Source: Vibrionales bacterium SWAT-3
GTDB taxonomy: Bacteria; Pseudomonadota; Gammaproteobacteria; Enterobacterales; Vibrionaceae
DNA length: 64,000 nucleotides
Reading direction: 5' to 3'
Assembly (NCBI GenBank): GCA_000169995.1
Contig: AAZW01000014.1
Location: 43,541-107,540 of the forward strand
Made by a program: the position numbers and the translations under genes. The notes under the pieces are model-generated. The model was not told where the DNA came from, searched no databases, and was given only the letters and a program-made list of their open reading frames with translations. This document shows positions 55,104 through 64,000 of this stretch, piece by piece; positions within the stretch are counted from its first letter, which is position 1; every line of letters starts with the position of its first letter.

Positions 55104-58100
55104 CTACGAACACACTTTGGTCCAGCTACCATCACTACCTGGTTCAGAACTTGTCCACCAGTTAGCTTGGTAAATGCTACCGTTGTGAACCACTTGGTCA
55201 CCCGTGTTAGCATGGCTTGGGTTACCGGCCCAGTCTTTCTGAGGCAGATCTGGGTACACAGTTAAGCCTGCAGTATCACAAGTACCAGGGTTTGTACCAC
55301 CGTCGCCAGGGTTACCGCCACCAGAACTGATATCACCTAAAGGTAAATCTGGTTGCTCAAAGCTGAAGGCATAATCGACACCACCTACGTTAACGGCATA
55401 GTTTGCAGGGCCTGAAATTGGCAAGTAATACACCATATCCAGCTCATATACACCACCAGCAGGCAGTTCTTTCCATGCAGGTAATGTGAAGGCCACACGG
55501 TGCATAGTGCCGTCTAATCCACCGATGTTATCCGCACGAGTATGACCCGAAGCAATCACAGTCAAACCACCACCAGATTGATCTTTCGCGTTGTCTGGTG
55601 CAGATACTGGAATGTCGAACTGGAACTCAGTTCCGCCAGGCAGTGCTTGACCCGTATTGTTGGTAAACGTGATCTTAGGATTAATTGGGTAGTTTTGGTC
55701 ACCGACTTTGAAACCACCAACAGATACTGCGATGTCTAATGCTTCGGTAGGAATTGCACAAGTCGCGACTTTGTTTCCATATGGCGTTGCCGACTTAAAC
55801 TTATCGTAGATAGCTTTAGTCATTGTGTTACCCATGTGGAACTCACCGTTACCGCTGTTACACGCTTGCTCTGTGGTATCAACCGTTGTTCGGTTTCCAC
55901 TTGCATCAAGTACATAACAGTTGTAGTCGCCAGCCAGTTCCCAGAACATGATGCCGCCGATTTCTTTGTCGATAACGTAGTCCGCTTTCACGTTGATAGA
56001 CTCTTTATCTTCCGTAGAAAGGAACACGCCTTTTTCAGCATTCCATAGCCAAGGTGCAACCGCCACGCTGTCGTAGTTACGCGTGTAAGTACCTCTTAGA
56101 ACATCCGTTGGATCATTTACAGGATCTAGCTTGTAGGCGTCCGCATAAGAACCCCAAATACCTCTCTCTAGGTTCTTCGCATGCCACATTGGGTTCGAAC
56201 CTGCGCCCATTTCGTTTCCTTTAGGGTCGGTATCATGCCACATGTTATCGATACCAATCGCACCGTGACCACAGTTATTCTTCTCACCTTCACCTGTACC
56301 AGCGGCACATTCAGATTGATTAGGCAGTGCAGCTCGGCCCCAAAGACCATTTTCACCACCTGTTACGCCCTGCCAACCACGCGTGTAGTAAGGCACACCG
56401 ATGTTAATACGACCTGCTGGCATTGAACCGCGGAAGTAATGGTAAGCCCAATCCGTGTTCAGGTAGCCGATACCACCATAAGCCGCTGTGTCGTATACAT
56501 TCCACTGCGCTAGTTCTGAATCTTTACCTGTATCAAACAAGGCTGCGTTATGGCCAACGTGGTCGTTCCAAGCGCCGTGAAGGTCGTAAGACATGATGTT
56601 CACGTAATCAAGATATTGAGTGACATCGAATGTTTCCATACCGCGCAACAGGTAACCAGAAGAAGGTGCCGCGATAGTTAACATATAGTGATTGCCATCT
56701 TCAGCAGACGCCACATCAAGCTTCTCACGCAGTACTTTCATCAGCACTTGGTATGAGGCCCATAGGTACTCACGACGCGATTCCATGAAGTCTTTGTCGT
56801 ATGGGTTACCAGCACCGGCCATTGATGTTGGGTACTCATAATCGATGTCTAGGCCATCGAATTGATATTTACGTAGCATCTCAACCGCTGAAGTCGCGAA
56901 TGTTTCAATGCCTTGGTGGTTGATAGATCCATCAGCATTGGTCGTCATAGTATAGAAGCCACCATCAGCAACTCGGCTTCCGTCAGTCGCAAAGTGACCG
57001 CCCGTTTCAGCCCAACCACCAATTGAGATTAGCGTTTTAACACCATGTTTTTTCTTCGCGGTTGCCAGCGCACCAAAGTGACCTTTGAATCCTAATGCAG
57101 GGTCGACCTCTACACCCGGCCACTCTTTACCTAAAGCAGCATTATTTGGATCGTTTACGTCACCAACATTCACTTTGCCATCCGAACCGATGCTTACAAA
57201 CGCGTAGTTAATATGTGTAAGTTGTTCCCAAGGAATATCATTAACCAGGTAAGCCGCTTGCGGGTCGTCTCCTGCACGCCAGCTGGTGAAGTAACCAATC
57301 ACACGACGAGGGTGATCCGCGCCCATTTTCTCACGGCCTTCATCATCGTAAATTGTACAGTAAGGAACATCGACACCTTGCGTTTGATACAAGCCATCGG
57401 GACGACAAGTACTTGCCGTTGGAGCACCATTCACCGTCAAAGAAGCTAACGCTGAATCCGTTGTTGCGCCTTGATCGTCGGTCGCTTTAGCGTAAACAGA
57501 CAAAGTACCTGCTTGAGTGGTTGTGTAGTCAAGCGTATATGGACTTGTTGCAGCCGTTCCAACTAAAGAACCTGCCACATAAAAATCAACTTTATCAACC
57601 GTACCATCACTGTCTGCAGCCGTTGCCGTGAGTGTTACCACGCCACCTACATCCACAGAAGCCGCTGAAAGTGCAACTGATACAGTTGGAGCTTCATTGC
57701 CAGGTTGCAGTGAATCAACAGAAACAGATACCGCGCTTGCTACACTCGCTGCACCTTCATTGTCTGTTGCAACAACAGAAACCTGATGGTTGCCCGACGT
57801 TGCTGACCAAGTCGCTTCAAATGGTGCCGCTGTTACTACTGCGACGGAAGTACCATCGACAAAGAATTCTACTGAAGCAACACTTCCATCAGTATCAAGT
57901 GCCGTTGCACTTAAGACGACATTATCGCCCTCAACGATTACATCTGACGCGGTAGGTGCTGTTAACGAAGCGGTTGGGGCTTCATTTGGCGTGCCACCGC
58001 CTCCACCACCACTACACACATCAATCTTTTTCCATTGTGCATAGTCACCTTCAAATTGGCTCGGGTTGTTGTTTTGATTCCAGTAATTCGCTGAGTACGC

Positions 58101-58271
58101 GCTGCCGTCATGTGAAACCTGATCACCACCGGTGTATACCGTGGCAGAATCCCACGCTTCTAACGTTGAACAATCAACAGCCGCGTAGCTATTGAACGCC
58201 ATTAAGCATGACGCGGTGAGAGTACTGAGTGTAAAAACCTTCTTGGCCACTCTTCCTTGGTTTAGGTGCAT
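55104..58271 (-). CDS. Secreted multidomain GH18 chitinase
   Basis: 1055 aa. Signal peptide to about SYA; N-terminal CBM5/12 chitin-binding domain ([20 protein letters not shown], residues about 32-88); glycine linker; two Ig-like domains (about 95-190 and 192-285, both with VSVxATDxxG patterns); GH18 catalytic domain (about 315-800) with [10 protein letters not shown], the last Glu being the proton donor; a chitinase C-terminal domain (about 845-975); a second CBM5/12 at the end ([17 protein letters not shown]). It degrades chitin outside the cell. Longer than the usual 850-aa Vibrio enzymes owing to the Ig-like repeats and the two CBMs. Confidence 0.95.
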   Translation of the reverse strand: MHLNQGRVAKKVFTLSTLTASCLMAFNSYAAVDCSTLEAWDSATVYTGGDQVSHDGSAYSANYWNQNNNPSQFEGDYAQWKKIDVCSGGGGGGTPNEAPTASLTAPTASDVIVEGDNVVLSATALDTDGSVASVEFFVDGTSVAVVTAAPFEATWSATSGNHQVSVVATDNEGAASVASAVSVSVDSLQPGNEAPTVSVALSAASVDVGGVVTLTATAADSDGTVDKVDFYVAGSLVGTAATSPYTLDYTTTQAGTLSVYAKATDDQGATTDSALASLTVNGAPTASTCRPDGLYQTQGVDVPYCTIYDDEGREKMGADHPRRVIGYFTSWRAGDDPQAAYLVNDIPWEQLTHINYAFVSIGSDGKVNVGDVNDPNNAALGKEWPGVEVDPALGFKGHFGALATAKKKHGVKTLISIGGWAETGGHFATDGSRVADGGFYTMTTNADGSINHQGIETFATSAVEMLRKYQFDGLDIDYEYPTSMAGAGNPYDKDFMESRREYLWASYQVLMKVLREKLDVASAEDGNHYMLTIAAPSSGYLLRGMETFDVTQYLDYVNIMSYDLHGAWNDHVGHNAALFDTGKDSELAQWNVYDTAAYGGIGYLNTDWAYHYFRGSMPAGRINIGVPYYTRGWQGVTGGENGLWGRAALPNQSECAAGTGEGEKNNCGHGAIGIDNMWHDTDPKGNEMGAGSNPMWHAKNLERGIWGSYADAYKLDPVNDPTDVLRGTYTRNYDSVAVAPWLWNAEKGVFLSTEDKESINVKADYVIDKEIGGIMFWELAGDYNCYVLDASGNRTTVDTTEQACNSGNGEFHMGNTMTKAIYDKFKSATPYGNKVATCAIPTEALDIAVSVGGFKVGDQNYPINPKITFTNNTGQALPGGTEFQFDIPVSAPDNAKDQSGGGLTVIASGHTRADNIGGLDGTMHRVAFTLPAWKELPAGGVYELDMVYYLPISGPANYAVNVGGVDYAFSFEQPDLPLGDISSGGGNPGDGGTNPGTCDTAGLTVYPDLPQKDWAGNPSHANTGDQVVHNGSIYQANWWTSSEPGSDGSWTKVCS

Positions 58272-58747
58272 GTTAGCTGTCCCTTAAGTTATTGTTTCAA
58301 GATGCTTAATTTAAGTGTCATATTTCTCACCACTTAAATCTCTTCGCAAAACAACTGTAGGTAACAGTGCCAATTTAACACCTAAAATATTCGATATTTA
58401 TAAAATGACTCGCATTAATTTGTTTATAGCATGCAATGAGTCGACACTTATTTTGCACGAACAACTAATATTAAATTTATTTCGGTACGCTAAAAAATAT
58501 CGCCTAACTCACCTCATTAATTACAAAACTCTATTCATATCGACTTTATTCATTCGTTCTGAAATTTCGTCTTAAAACTAACCAAAAGGGAGTGATTTAG
58601 CCATAGAACCGATTTCTTTTCTAAATTCGCCCACTTTTTCTTAACAACTGTGATAGTATCGCGACTTTTTTTGACGAACCTCACATTTCCAATGCAAGTG
58701 TGGGAGAAATACATAGGCTCGAAAGAGCCAAATATAGCGAAGAAATA
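58272..58747. other. Intergenic region between chitinase and BCCT transporter genes
   Basis: 476 bp between divergent genes, AT-rich (58370-58560). Both promoters should lie here; I see no clear operator. No gene found. Confidence 0.5.
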
Positions 58748-60334
58748 ATGTCCAACTTGACGCAAGTCGCCAACGAAAACATCAACGCAGAATCTACTTC
58801 TATTAACTTCACTAAAGCCCAATCTTTGGGTGAAAAACTGGAGCTTGGAAATCCAGTATTTTGGCTAAGTGGGAGCTTTTTAACTCTCTTTGTCATTCTT
58901 GCCTTCACCAACACCTCGGTGTTGTCAGAACTTGTAAACATCGGCTTTAGTTACTCAACTAAATGGTTCGGTGCTTTTTGGCAGGTTCTGTTACTACTCA
59001 ACTTCATCATCGGCTTAGTGCTTGCACTAGGACGCACAGGTCACGTTCGTTTGGGTAAACTTGCCCTTCCAGAAATGACTACCTTCAAATGGATGTCGAT
59101 TGTCCTATGTACGCTGCTCGCAGGCGGTGGTGTATTTTGGGCAGCAGCAGAACCTATTGCTCACTTCGTTTCTGCTCCGCCTCTATACGGCAACGCTGAT
59201 CCTCAAGCAATGGCATTCAACGCCCTATCTCAGTCTTTCATGCACTGGGGCTTTCTTGCTTGGGCAATCTTAGGGGGCTTATCCTCTATCGTACTGATGC
59301 ACCTACACTACGACAAAGGGCTCCCTCTTAAACCTCGTACTCTGCTTTACCCGCTACTGGGCGACAAAGCGATCAATAGCTGGATTGGTAACGTAGTCGA
59401 CGCATGTAGTATTGTTGCTGTTGCAGCAGGCACTATCGGCCCAATTGGTTTCTTAGGTCTTCAAATCAGTTATGCGCTAAGTGAACTGTTTGGTATCTCA
59501 GATATCTTTGCTACGCAGAGCATCGTTATTCTATTCGCCATCGCCATGTACACCCTATCTGCATTGAGCGGCGTGAACAAAGGCATTCAACTGGTTAGCC
59601 GTTACAACATCATCTTGTCTGTATGCCTGATCGGCTACATCCTTCTTGTGGGTCCAACAAGCTTCATCGTTGATGGCTACTTGCAAAGCATGGGTGAAAT
59701 GATCGATAACTTCATCCCAATGGCGCTTTACCGACAAGATACAGCGTGGCTAGGTGGTTGGACGGTATTCTTCTGGGGTTGGTTCTTAGGTTATGGCCCA
59801 ATGATGGCAATCTTTATTGCTCGCATCTCACGTGGCCGAACAATTCGCCAAATGATCGTGTCTATCAGCATCGTTGCTCCGCTAGTAACCTGTTTCTGGT
59901 TCAGCATCGTTGGTGGTAGTGGTTTAGCGTTTGAATTAGAAAATCCTGGCGTGATTTCTAGTGCGTTCGAAGGCTTCAATCTTCCTGCGGTATTACTTGC
60001 TATTACTGCACAACTGCCATTCCCTACCCTGATTGCAATTCTGTTCCTTATCCTGACCACCACGTTCATCGTAACAACAGGTGACTCAATGACCTACACC
60101 ATCAGTGTGGTTATGACAGGCACAACAGAGCCAAACGCAGCAGTACGCACCTTCTGGGGTATCATCATGGGTGCTGTAGCCATTGCGCTTATCTCAATGG
60201 GCTCTGGCGGTATTTCTGCGTTGCAGTCGTTCATAGTGATTACTGCCGTTCCTGTGTCATTCATCTTACTACCATGTTTATGGCATGCTCCTAAGATCGC
60301 GACACAGATGGCAAAAGAGCAAGGCATCGCTTAA
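58748..60334 (+). CDS. BCCT-family transporter
   Basis: 528 aa from MSNLTQVANENINAES, twelve predicted helices. Family motifs: GGGVFWAAAEPIAHF and WTVFFWGWFLGYGPMMAIFIARISRGRTIR. BCCT proteins take up betaine, choline, carnitine or related compounds. The usual aromatic substrate box (WTxxYW) is replaced by WTVFFWGW-FLG, so the substrate may not be betaine. The upstream extension to 58700 lacks a ribosome site. Confidence 0.9.
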   Translation: MSNLTQVANENINAESTSINFTKAQSLGEKLELGNPVFWLSGSFLTLFVILAFTNTSVLSELVNIGFSYSTKWFGAFWQVLLLLNFIIGLVLALGRTGHVRLGKLALPEMTTFKWMSIVLCTLLAGGGVFWAAAEPIAHFVSAPPLYGNADPQAMAFNALSQSFMHWGFLAWAILGGLSSIVLMHLHYDKGLPLKPRTLLYPLLGDKAINSWIGNVVDACSIVAVAAGTIGPIGFLGLQISYALSELFGISDIFATQSIVILFAIAMYTLSALSGVNKGIQLVSRYNIILSVCLIGYILLVGPTSFIVDGYLQSMGEMIDNFIPMALYRQDTAWLGGWTVFFWGWFLGYGPMMAIFIARISRGRTIRQMIVSISIVAPLVTCFWFSIVGGSGLAFELENPGVISSAFEGFNLPAVLLAITAQLPFPTLIAILFLILTTTFIVTTGDSMTYTISVVMTGTTEPNAAVRTFWGIIMGAVAIALISMGSGGISALQSFIVITAVPVSFILLPCLWHAPKIATQMAKEQGIA

Positions 60335-60371
60335 TCACAAAGCCGACTAACCTCGGTTTCGTGTTTCGAAC

Positions 60372-60412
60372 AAAAAAGCCACTCAAGTGAATCACCTGAG
60401 TGGCTTTGTTTT
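60372..60412. terminator. Rho-independent terminator
   Basis: AAAAAGCCACTCAAGTG...CACCTGAGTGGCTTTGTTTT; between the BCCT and RidA genes, which converge. Confidence 0.85.
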
Positions 60413-60462
60413 ATCTGCTCGGTACTTGTATCGGCGAAGCTTATTTCTACCGATAGTTCGGC

Positions 60463-60825
60463 TTATTGAAACTTTTCACCAGCAGCAACCATGAATGACA
60501 TTTCAACCAACAGTTCAGGATTTGCCAGTTCAGCTTTCACACATGCGCGACTAGGCGCACACCCTTCAGGAAACCATGCTTCCCACACTTCATTGAGTGC
60601 ATCAAAGTTAGCAAAATCCGTTAGGTAAATAGTGACCGACAATACGCGAGATTTATCGCTATCTACCAGGCTCATCATCTCTTCAGCTTGCTCAAAGATT
60701 TGTTGAACCTGACTCTTAATGCCCGCAGATGTGTCTGACTCAGCAACTTCAACAAAGCTTGCAATACCATTAAAAACAGTCACATCAGACCAACGCTTGG
60801 TCGGGTTAATTCTATGAATCTTCAC
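60463..60825 (-). CDS. RidA/YjgF-family protein
   Basis: 120 aa. Conserved regions SVTIYLTDFANFDALNEVW and RACVKAELANPELLVEMSFMVA match the RidA trimer family. The Arg in PSRACV matches the catalytic Arg of RidA. Such proteins hydrolyse reactive enamines or imines. It lies 110 bp before the PhzF-family gene on the same strand and may form a unit with it. Confidence 0.88.
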   Translation of the reverse strand: MKIHRINPTKRWSDVTVFNGIASFVEVAESDTSAGIKSQVQQIFEQAEEMMSLVDSDKSRVLSVTIYLTDFANFDALNEVWEAWFPEGCAPSRACVKAELANPELLVEMSFMVAAGEKFQ

Positions 60826-60935
60826 TTGCTATTCTCTTCTTATTGTTAGGATCTACATCAGGGTAATCTAATCCAAATCCCTAATATTGAAAACAAAAAC
60901 TAGATCGCGCTATCGGTCTTAGGTTCAACACACTT

Positions 60936-61703
60936 TCACTGACGGCATTCAACTCTAGCAGAAACGACAATCGAAGAGTTGGCTCCCTTCTCGACTTCAA
61001 AATAACCACCAGCACTAGAAAGCTGACGAACCGATAGTTTGTCTTTTCCTAACTTATCGAACCAATATGGAGCCAGTGAACATTGCGCAGATCCGGTTGC
61101 TAAATCCTCTGAAATGCCGATCTTCGGTGCAAAATAACGAAGTACATAACCGTCATCCGAGCTTTTGGCCGTCACCATAACAGCATGCAGATCATTGATT
61201 TTTTTATATTGTTCAAAGTCAGGAGTAAAATTCCTTACTGCTTCCTCTGAATCCAACACTAACACTAAATCTCTTGTCGAGAATGCATCCACAACGGGCT
61301 GATTCAAAGCCGACAGATCAATTGGAGCATCAATCCACTCAACATAAGATTTACCATTCCAGCTTGGCAGTTCCAATCGAGATAAGCCGTCTTTTCTAGA
61401 AATCACGACCTGCCCATAATCACTGTTTAAAGTAACCTCTTCAAACTTATACCGCTCGATCAAATCAGTACCAGCACCCAAACTACCATGACCACACAGG
61501 TTTATCTCACCATCTAATCCAAACCAACGGATGTCGAACTGACTTCCCGATTTTTTCACAAAAGCAGTAATAGGCTGGGCTATTTGATGTGTTATTTCTA
61601 GTAGCTCTGAATCTGCTAACCATTGCTCTAATTCAACAACCCCACAAGGGTTCCCTTTCGCCGACTCTCCACTAAATACATCATATATAAGTGCTTTGAT
61701 AAC
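60936..61703 (-). CDS. PhzF-family isomerase-like protein with non-canonical start
   Basis: The frame is open from a stop at 61704-61706 and reads VIKALIYDVFSGESAKGNPCGV..., a normal PhzF N-terminus, to the C-terminal TGSAQCSLAPYW. About 255 aa in total, but no ATG, GTG or TTG exists before the GTG at 61559, which would delete 48 residues including the first fold half. A ribosome site AAGGAG (61708-61713) lies 7 nt before ATC 61698-61700. The usual catalytic Glu region (SETAF in relatives) reads PITAF here. Either start-codon mutation, rare start, or sequencing error. Confidence 0.75.
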   Translation of the reverse strand, partial: VIKALIYDVFSGESAKGNPCGVVELEQWLADSELLEITHQIAQPITAFVKKSGSQFDIRWFGLDGEINLCGHGSLGAGTDLIERYKFEEVTLNSDYGQVVISRKDGLSRLELPSWNGKSYVEWIDAPIDLSALNQPVVDAFSTRDLVLVLDSEEAVRNFTPDFEQYKKINDLHAVMVTAKSSDDGYVLRYFAPKIGISEDLATGSAQCSLAPYWFDKLGKDKLSVRQLSSAGGYFEVEKGANSSIVVSARVECRQ

Positions 61704-61892
61704 TTATCTCCTTGTACCGTAGTATTAAGCTCTTAATAAAAACTATCATTTCATTTTCTTCAAATAAACCATTGATACATATAACATTAAAATGCCAAAT
61801 GCAATGATTCATAAGCAGGAGTAATACTCTCACAGTGAAATTAATTTTGCACTAGTGCGGTCATGTGTAGAACTTATTAATGGAGTACTTTT

Positions 61893-62339
61893 ATGCATGT
61901 TCAAACCTATGATTTAAAACAAAGCAACTTCGGATACAACCTTGGCGTGATAGGTGTCGCGTTGGTGTTAGCTTGGATTGGAATTTATAAGTTTACGCCT
62001 ACCGAGGCGATGTTGATTGAGCCTTTAATTGCAAACCACCCAGCAATGAACTGGCTTTACAATTTATTCTCAGTCCAAGCCGTGTCTAATATGGTTGGTG
62101 GTGCTGAAATCATTGTCGCGATCGGACTGATGATTGGATTTAAGAAACCGCAAGTCGCGTTTTATTCTGGCATTGCTGCGGCGGCTATCTTTGTTGTGAC
62201 ACTGAGCTTTCTAATTACCACGCCAAACGCTTGGAAAGTATCGGATGGTATTTTGGTCACTAACTTCTTCTTAGTGAAAGATATTCTATTTTTAGCAATC
62301 GCGATCAGTGTAATCGAACGCAATAAACCTCAAAAGTAA
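61893..62339 (+). CDS. DUF417 (YkgB-like) membrane protein
   Basis: 148 aa with four predicted membrane helices. The motif GVALVLAWIGIYKFTPTEA and IGLMIGFKKPQ fit the YkgB/DUF417 family. E. coli members are linked to stress resistance (RclC). Function here unknown. Ribosome site tggagta. Confidence 0.88.
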   Translation: MHVQTYDLKQSNFGYNLGVIGVALVLAWIGIYKFTPTEAMLIEPLIANHPAMNWLYNLFSVQAVSNMVGGAEIIVAIGLMIGFKKPQVAFYSGIAAAAIFVVTLSFLITTPNAWKVSDGILVTNFFLVKDILFLAIAISVIERNKPQK

Positions 62340-62446
62340 CGATAAAGCAATAAGGTTACCCTAGATCTAGAAGACACCTTATATCTTGAAATAAACAGGC
62401 CCGAAGCTGGCTAGAAGGACCCCGCCAGCTTCTGATATATAATGTT

Positions 62447-62923
62447 TTACTTGGCAATACCATCATGATTGAAGCATTGTCTTGTTACCAAACCCCACTT
62501 TTCGTCTTGGTATTGGTCTTCCACATAGTTACCTGAGGTGTAGTCATTAACGACTTCTCTCCAGAACTTAACAGCATGATCTGCGCCCAGTACTTGCTTA
62601 ATCTCCCAACTGCCTTTTAGGTGTTCAAACAGCTCAGAGATAAACTGCTTCCCGACTTTATTTTTTCGAAAGTAAGGCACCACATAGAAATCACAAATCT
62701 CAAACTCGTTTGGCGCTTTGGTTTCAATGGCGGTTAATGCAGCAGGAACTCCATCAATGTAGAGTAAATAACCCGTTACGGCATCACCAAGCGTCGGGTA
62801 AATCTCAAACAAGCCATACTCGTCTGGTTTGTCTCCGATAATCTTTGAAAACTCAGCCGCATAGCCCTGATATAAATTCGCGTATACCTGCTGATTACCG
62901 CTATAGACTGTCACAATGTTCAT
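62447..62923 (-). CDS. GNAT-family acetyltransferase
   Basis: 158 aa from MNIVTVYSGNQQVYANLYQG. The GNAT core is visible as ICDFYVVPYFRKNKVGKQF, the acetyl-CoA loop. An in-frame ATG at 62968 adds 15 residues with no good ribosome site. Substrate unknown. Confidence 0.82.
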   Translation of the reverse strand: MNIVTVYSGNQQVYANLYQGYAAEFSKIIGDKPDEYGLFEIYPTLGDAVTGYLLYIDGVPAALTAIETKAPNEFEICDFYVVPYFRKNKVGKQFISELFEHLKGSWEIKQVLGADHAVKFWREVVNDYTSGNYVEDQYQDEKWGLVTRQCFNHDGIAK

Positions 62924-63026
62924 AAACTGATCTCTGTATTGTTTCGCACCACAATGGTGTGAGCTCATCTTTCCGAGCCTATTATCTCATTGATTATAGG
63001 AAAAATAATAGATATCAAATACCCAC

Positions 63027-63545
63027 TTACACGGATATTGCCTTGCGGTAATAGTTGGCATTCTGTTGTTGTCCTTTGAATACTGCGTAATTTTGTACAC
63101 GCTCAACGAGGTCGAAACCCGTATTTGTTAGTACTTTATTTGAACCGACATTACCTTCTAATGCATAAGCATCAATATATTTTAGGGATGCGTGCTTAGA
63201 CAAGTAGGTTAGCAGCTTTCTGACCGCATTAGAGGCGACACCTTTAGAACCAAAAGCTCGACCAACCCGATAGCCGAGCTCCCCGCTTTCACCATTTTTG
63301 CTGATATCGCGAACGTTGATTCTTCCACAAATAACGCCGTTAGCGTCCTTAATTAGCATTGGGATCAACTCACCATTTTGGTATTCCTTCAGGAAGAGCG
63401 CAATTTGCTCGGCAACCCCTGAATCAGAATAAAAACTGTCATCCCTAGCAGGAACAAATTGATTAAACCACTCTCTATTTTCGACTTCAAATTCGAAAAG
63501 AGGACCAACATCACTTGGTTGAAGTAGGTGTATAGATATATCCAT
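63027..63545 (-). CDS. RimJ/RimL-like GNAT acetyltransferase
   Basis: 172 aa with the Acetyltransf_3 pattern: LLQPSDVGPLFEFEVENREWF, GRINVRDI, ELGYRVGRAFGSKGVASNAV (acetyl-CoA loop) and GNVGSNKVLTNTGFDLVE. Such enzymes acetylate N-termini or small molecules. Starts after taagtaactcc on the minus strand (ATG 63545). Confidence 0.9.
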   Translation of the reverse strand: MDISIHLLQPSDVGPLFEFEVENREWFNQFVPARDDSFYSDSGVAEQIALFLKEYQNGELIPMLIKDANGVICGRINVRDISKNGESGELGYRVGRAFGSKGVASNAVRKLLTYLSKHASLKYIDAYALEGNVGSNKVLTNTGFDLVERVQNYAVFKGQQQNANYYRKAISV

Positions 63546-63636
63546 AAGTAACTCTATAAGGCTCCCTTAAAGTACTGTTTTTTCAGACTTCGAACTCTCT
63601 GTGTTTCTATCTAGGTTGATTGAAGTTAACCATCGC

Positions 63637-63804
63637 TCAGAGTATTGGCGTGACCACAAGCAATCCCATTACCGCCATAGATAACAAGGCACCACTAAAA
63701 AAACTCGGTGCATGAAATGGTCGAACTTTTGATTTAACGACCTCTCTCTCAATCGCTTCTTGGTAAGTTTTAACGGAGAGTTCCTTAACGTAATTACTTT
63801 GCAT
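63637..63804 (-). CDS. 55-aa membrane protein, unknown function
   Basis: A small ORF, MQSNYVKELSVKTYQEAIER..., with a C-terminal membrane helix (FFSGALLSMAVMGLLVVTPIL) and a charged N-terminal half. A strong ribosome site (aaggag, 7 nt before the ATG) supports it as a real gene. No family recognised. Confidence 0.6.
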   Translation of the reverse strand: MQSNYVKELSVKTYQEAIEREVVKSKVRPFHAPSFFSGALLSMAVMGLLVVTPIL

Positions 63805-64000
63805 AATAAGCTCCTTCTGAATAAGTAAGAGAAGCTTAAGACTTGAAGTTAAGTTGAGGTAAAGCGAAAAATCATATTAATTCACATCGTTAAACGAGTT
63901 ATTCCAAAATCACCCTAAAAATGTCGTTGTTCACGCCCCCCACATCCACTAACTCTCCAGTTTTCATATGAATTGACGTGTTTAATTGTCGAGTCGAGCG

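Noticed and set aside
57632..57955. Plus-strand ORF of 107 aa, rich in Leu/Gln/His, opposite the chitinase
   Set aside because: Antisense of the repetitive Ig-like domains; low-complexity composition is a by-product of their codon pattern.
57670..58000. Repeat-like pattern that could suggest a tandem repeat or CRISPR
   Set aside because: It is two diverged Ig-like protein domains of the chitinase; there are no identical spaced repeats.

Overview
The window looks like a piece of a Vibrio genome, probably the secondary chromosome. The evidence is gene content: a narQP–napFDABC nitrate-respiration block next to a phaBAPC polyhydroxyalkanoate block, a divergent norR/hmp pair, a large GH18 chitinase, a 45-aa TIGR02808-like protein after napC, and many small gammaproteobacterial genes with moderate GC. 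This placement is inference; no rRNA or tRNA gene was seen to anchor it.

Positions 1-11,915 are a scarred accessory region. A helicase/relaxase fragment of a conjugative element (1-2322) is cut off by an ISAs1-family element. A second, almost identical copy lies inverted at 9741-10970. Neither copy has target duplications. Between them is one secreted-protein gene broken twice: a frameshifted ISL3-family element splits it (4999/6341), and the first ISAs1 copy removes its 3' end. The same interval holds intact rbgA and a membrane diguanylate cyclase with an altered GGDEF motif. The second ISAs1 copy sits between a beheaded GNAT acetyltransferase and a ToxR-like regulator that has lost its DNA-binding domain but keeps its membrane and periplasmic part and a partner gene.

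Positions 12,000-27,100 carry anaerobic and storage metabolism: dcuC, narP/narQ (minus), napFDABC plus the small membrane ORF (plus), and phaB-phaA-phaP-phaC (minus). napF carries a one-base frameshift. An IS150-type IS3 element has landed inside the loop of the nap operon terminator. A strong hairpin between phaP and phaC could set their expression ratio.

Positions 27,500-47,400 hold mainly chromosomal single genes: an SH3-like anchored protein and a divergent secreted protein, an Lrp/AsnC regulator with a divergent EamA exporter, yggL, a Tat-exported PhoX phosphatase, a LysE exporter, an RhlE helicase, a COG0523 GTPase, ClcA, a TDT-family transporter, hmp and norR with a readable sigma54/NorR control region, a glutaredoxin-like protein, an OmpA-like lipoprotein, a DsbA-like lipoprotein, a 39-aa membrane ORF and an FKBP.

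Positions 47,400-64,000 hold a TetR–MDR reductase–GST set with two identical operators, an RluA-family pseudouridine synthase, a YkgJ-type cysteine-cluster protein, a D-Ala-D-Ala carboxypeptidase, a DUF4136 lipoprotein, a small membrane protein, the 1055-aa chitinase, a BCCT transporter, a RidA-family protein, a PhzF-family protein with no normal start codon, a DUF417 protein, two GNAT acetyltransferases and a 55-aa membrane ORF at the right edge. I saw no CRISPR array, prophage or clear defence system. The most unusual material is the IS-broken genes of the left end and several readable control regions.
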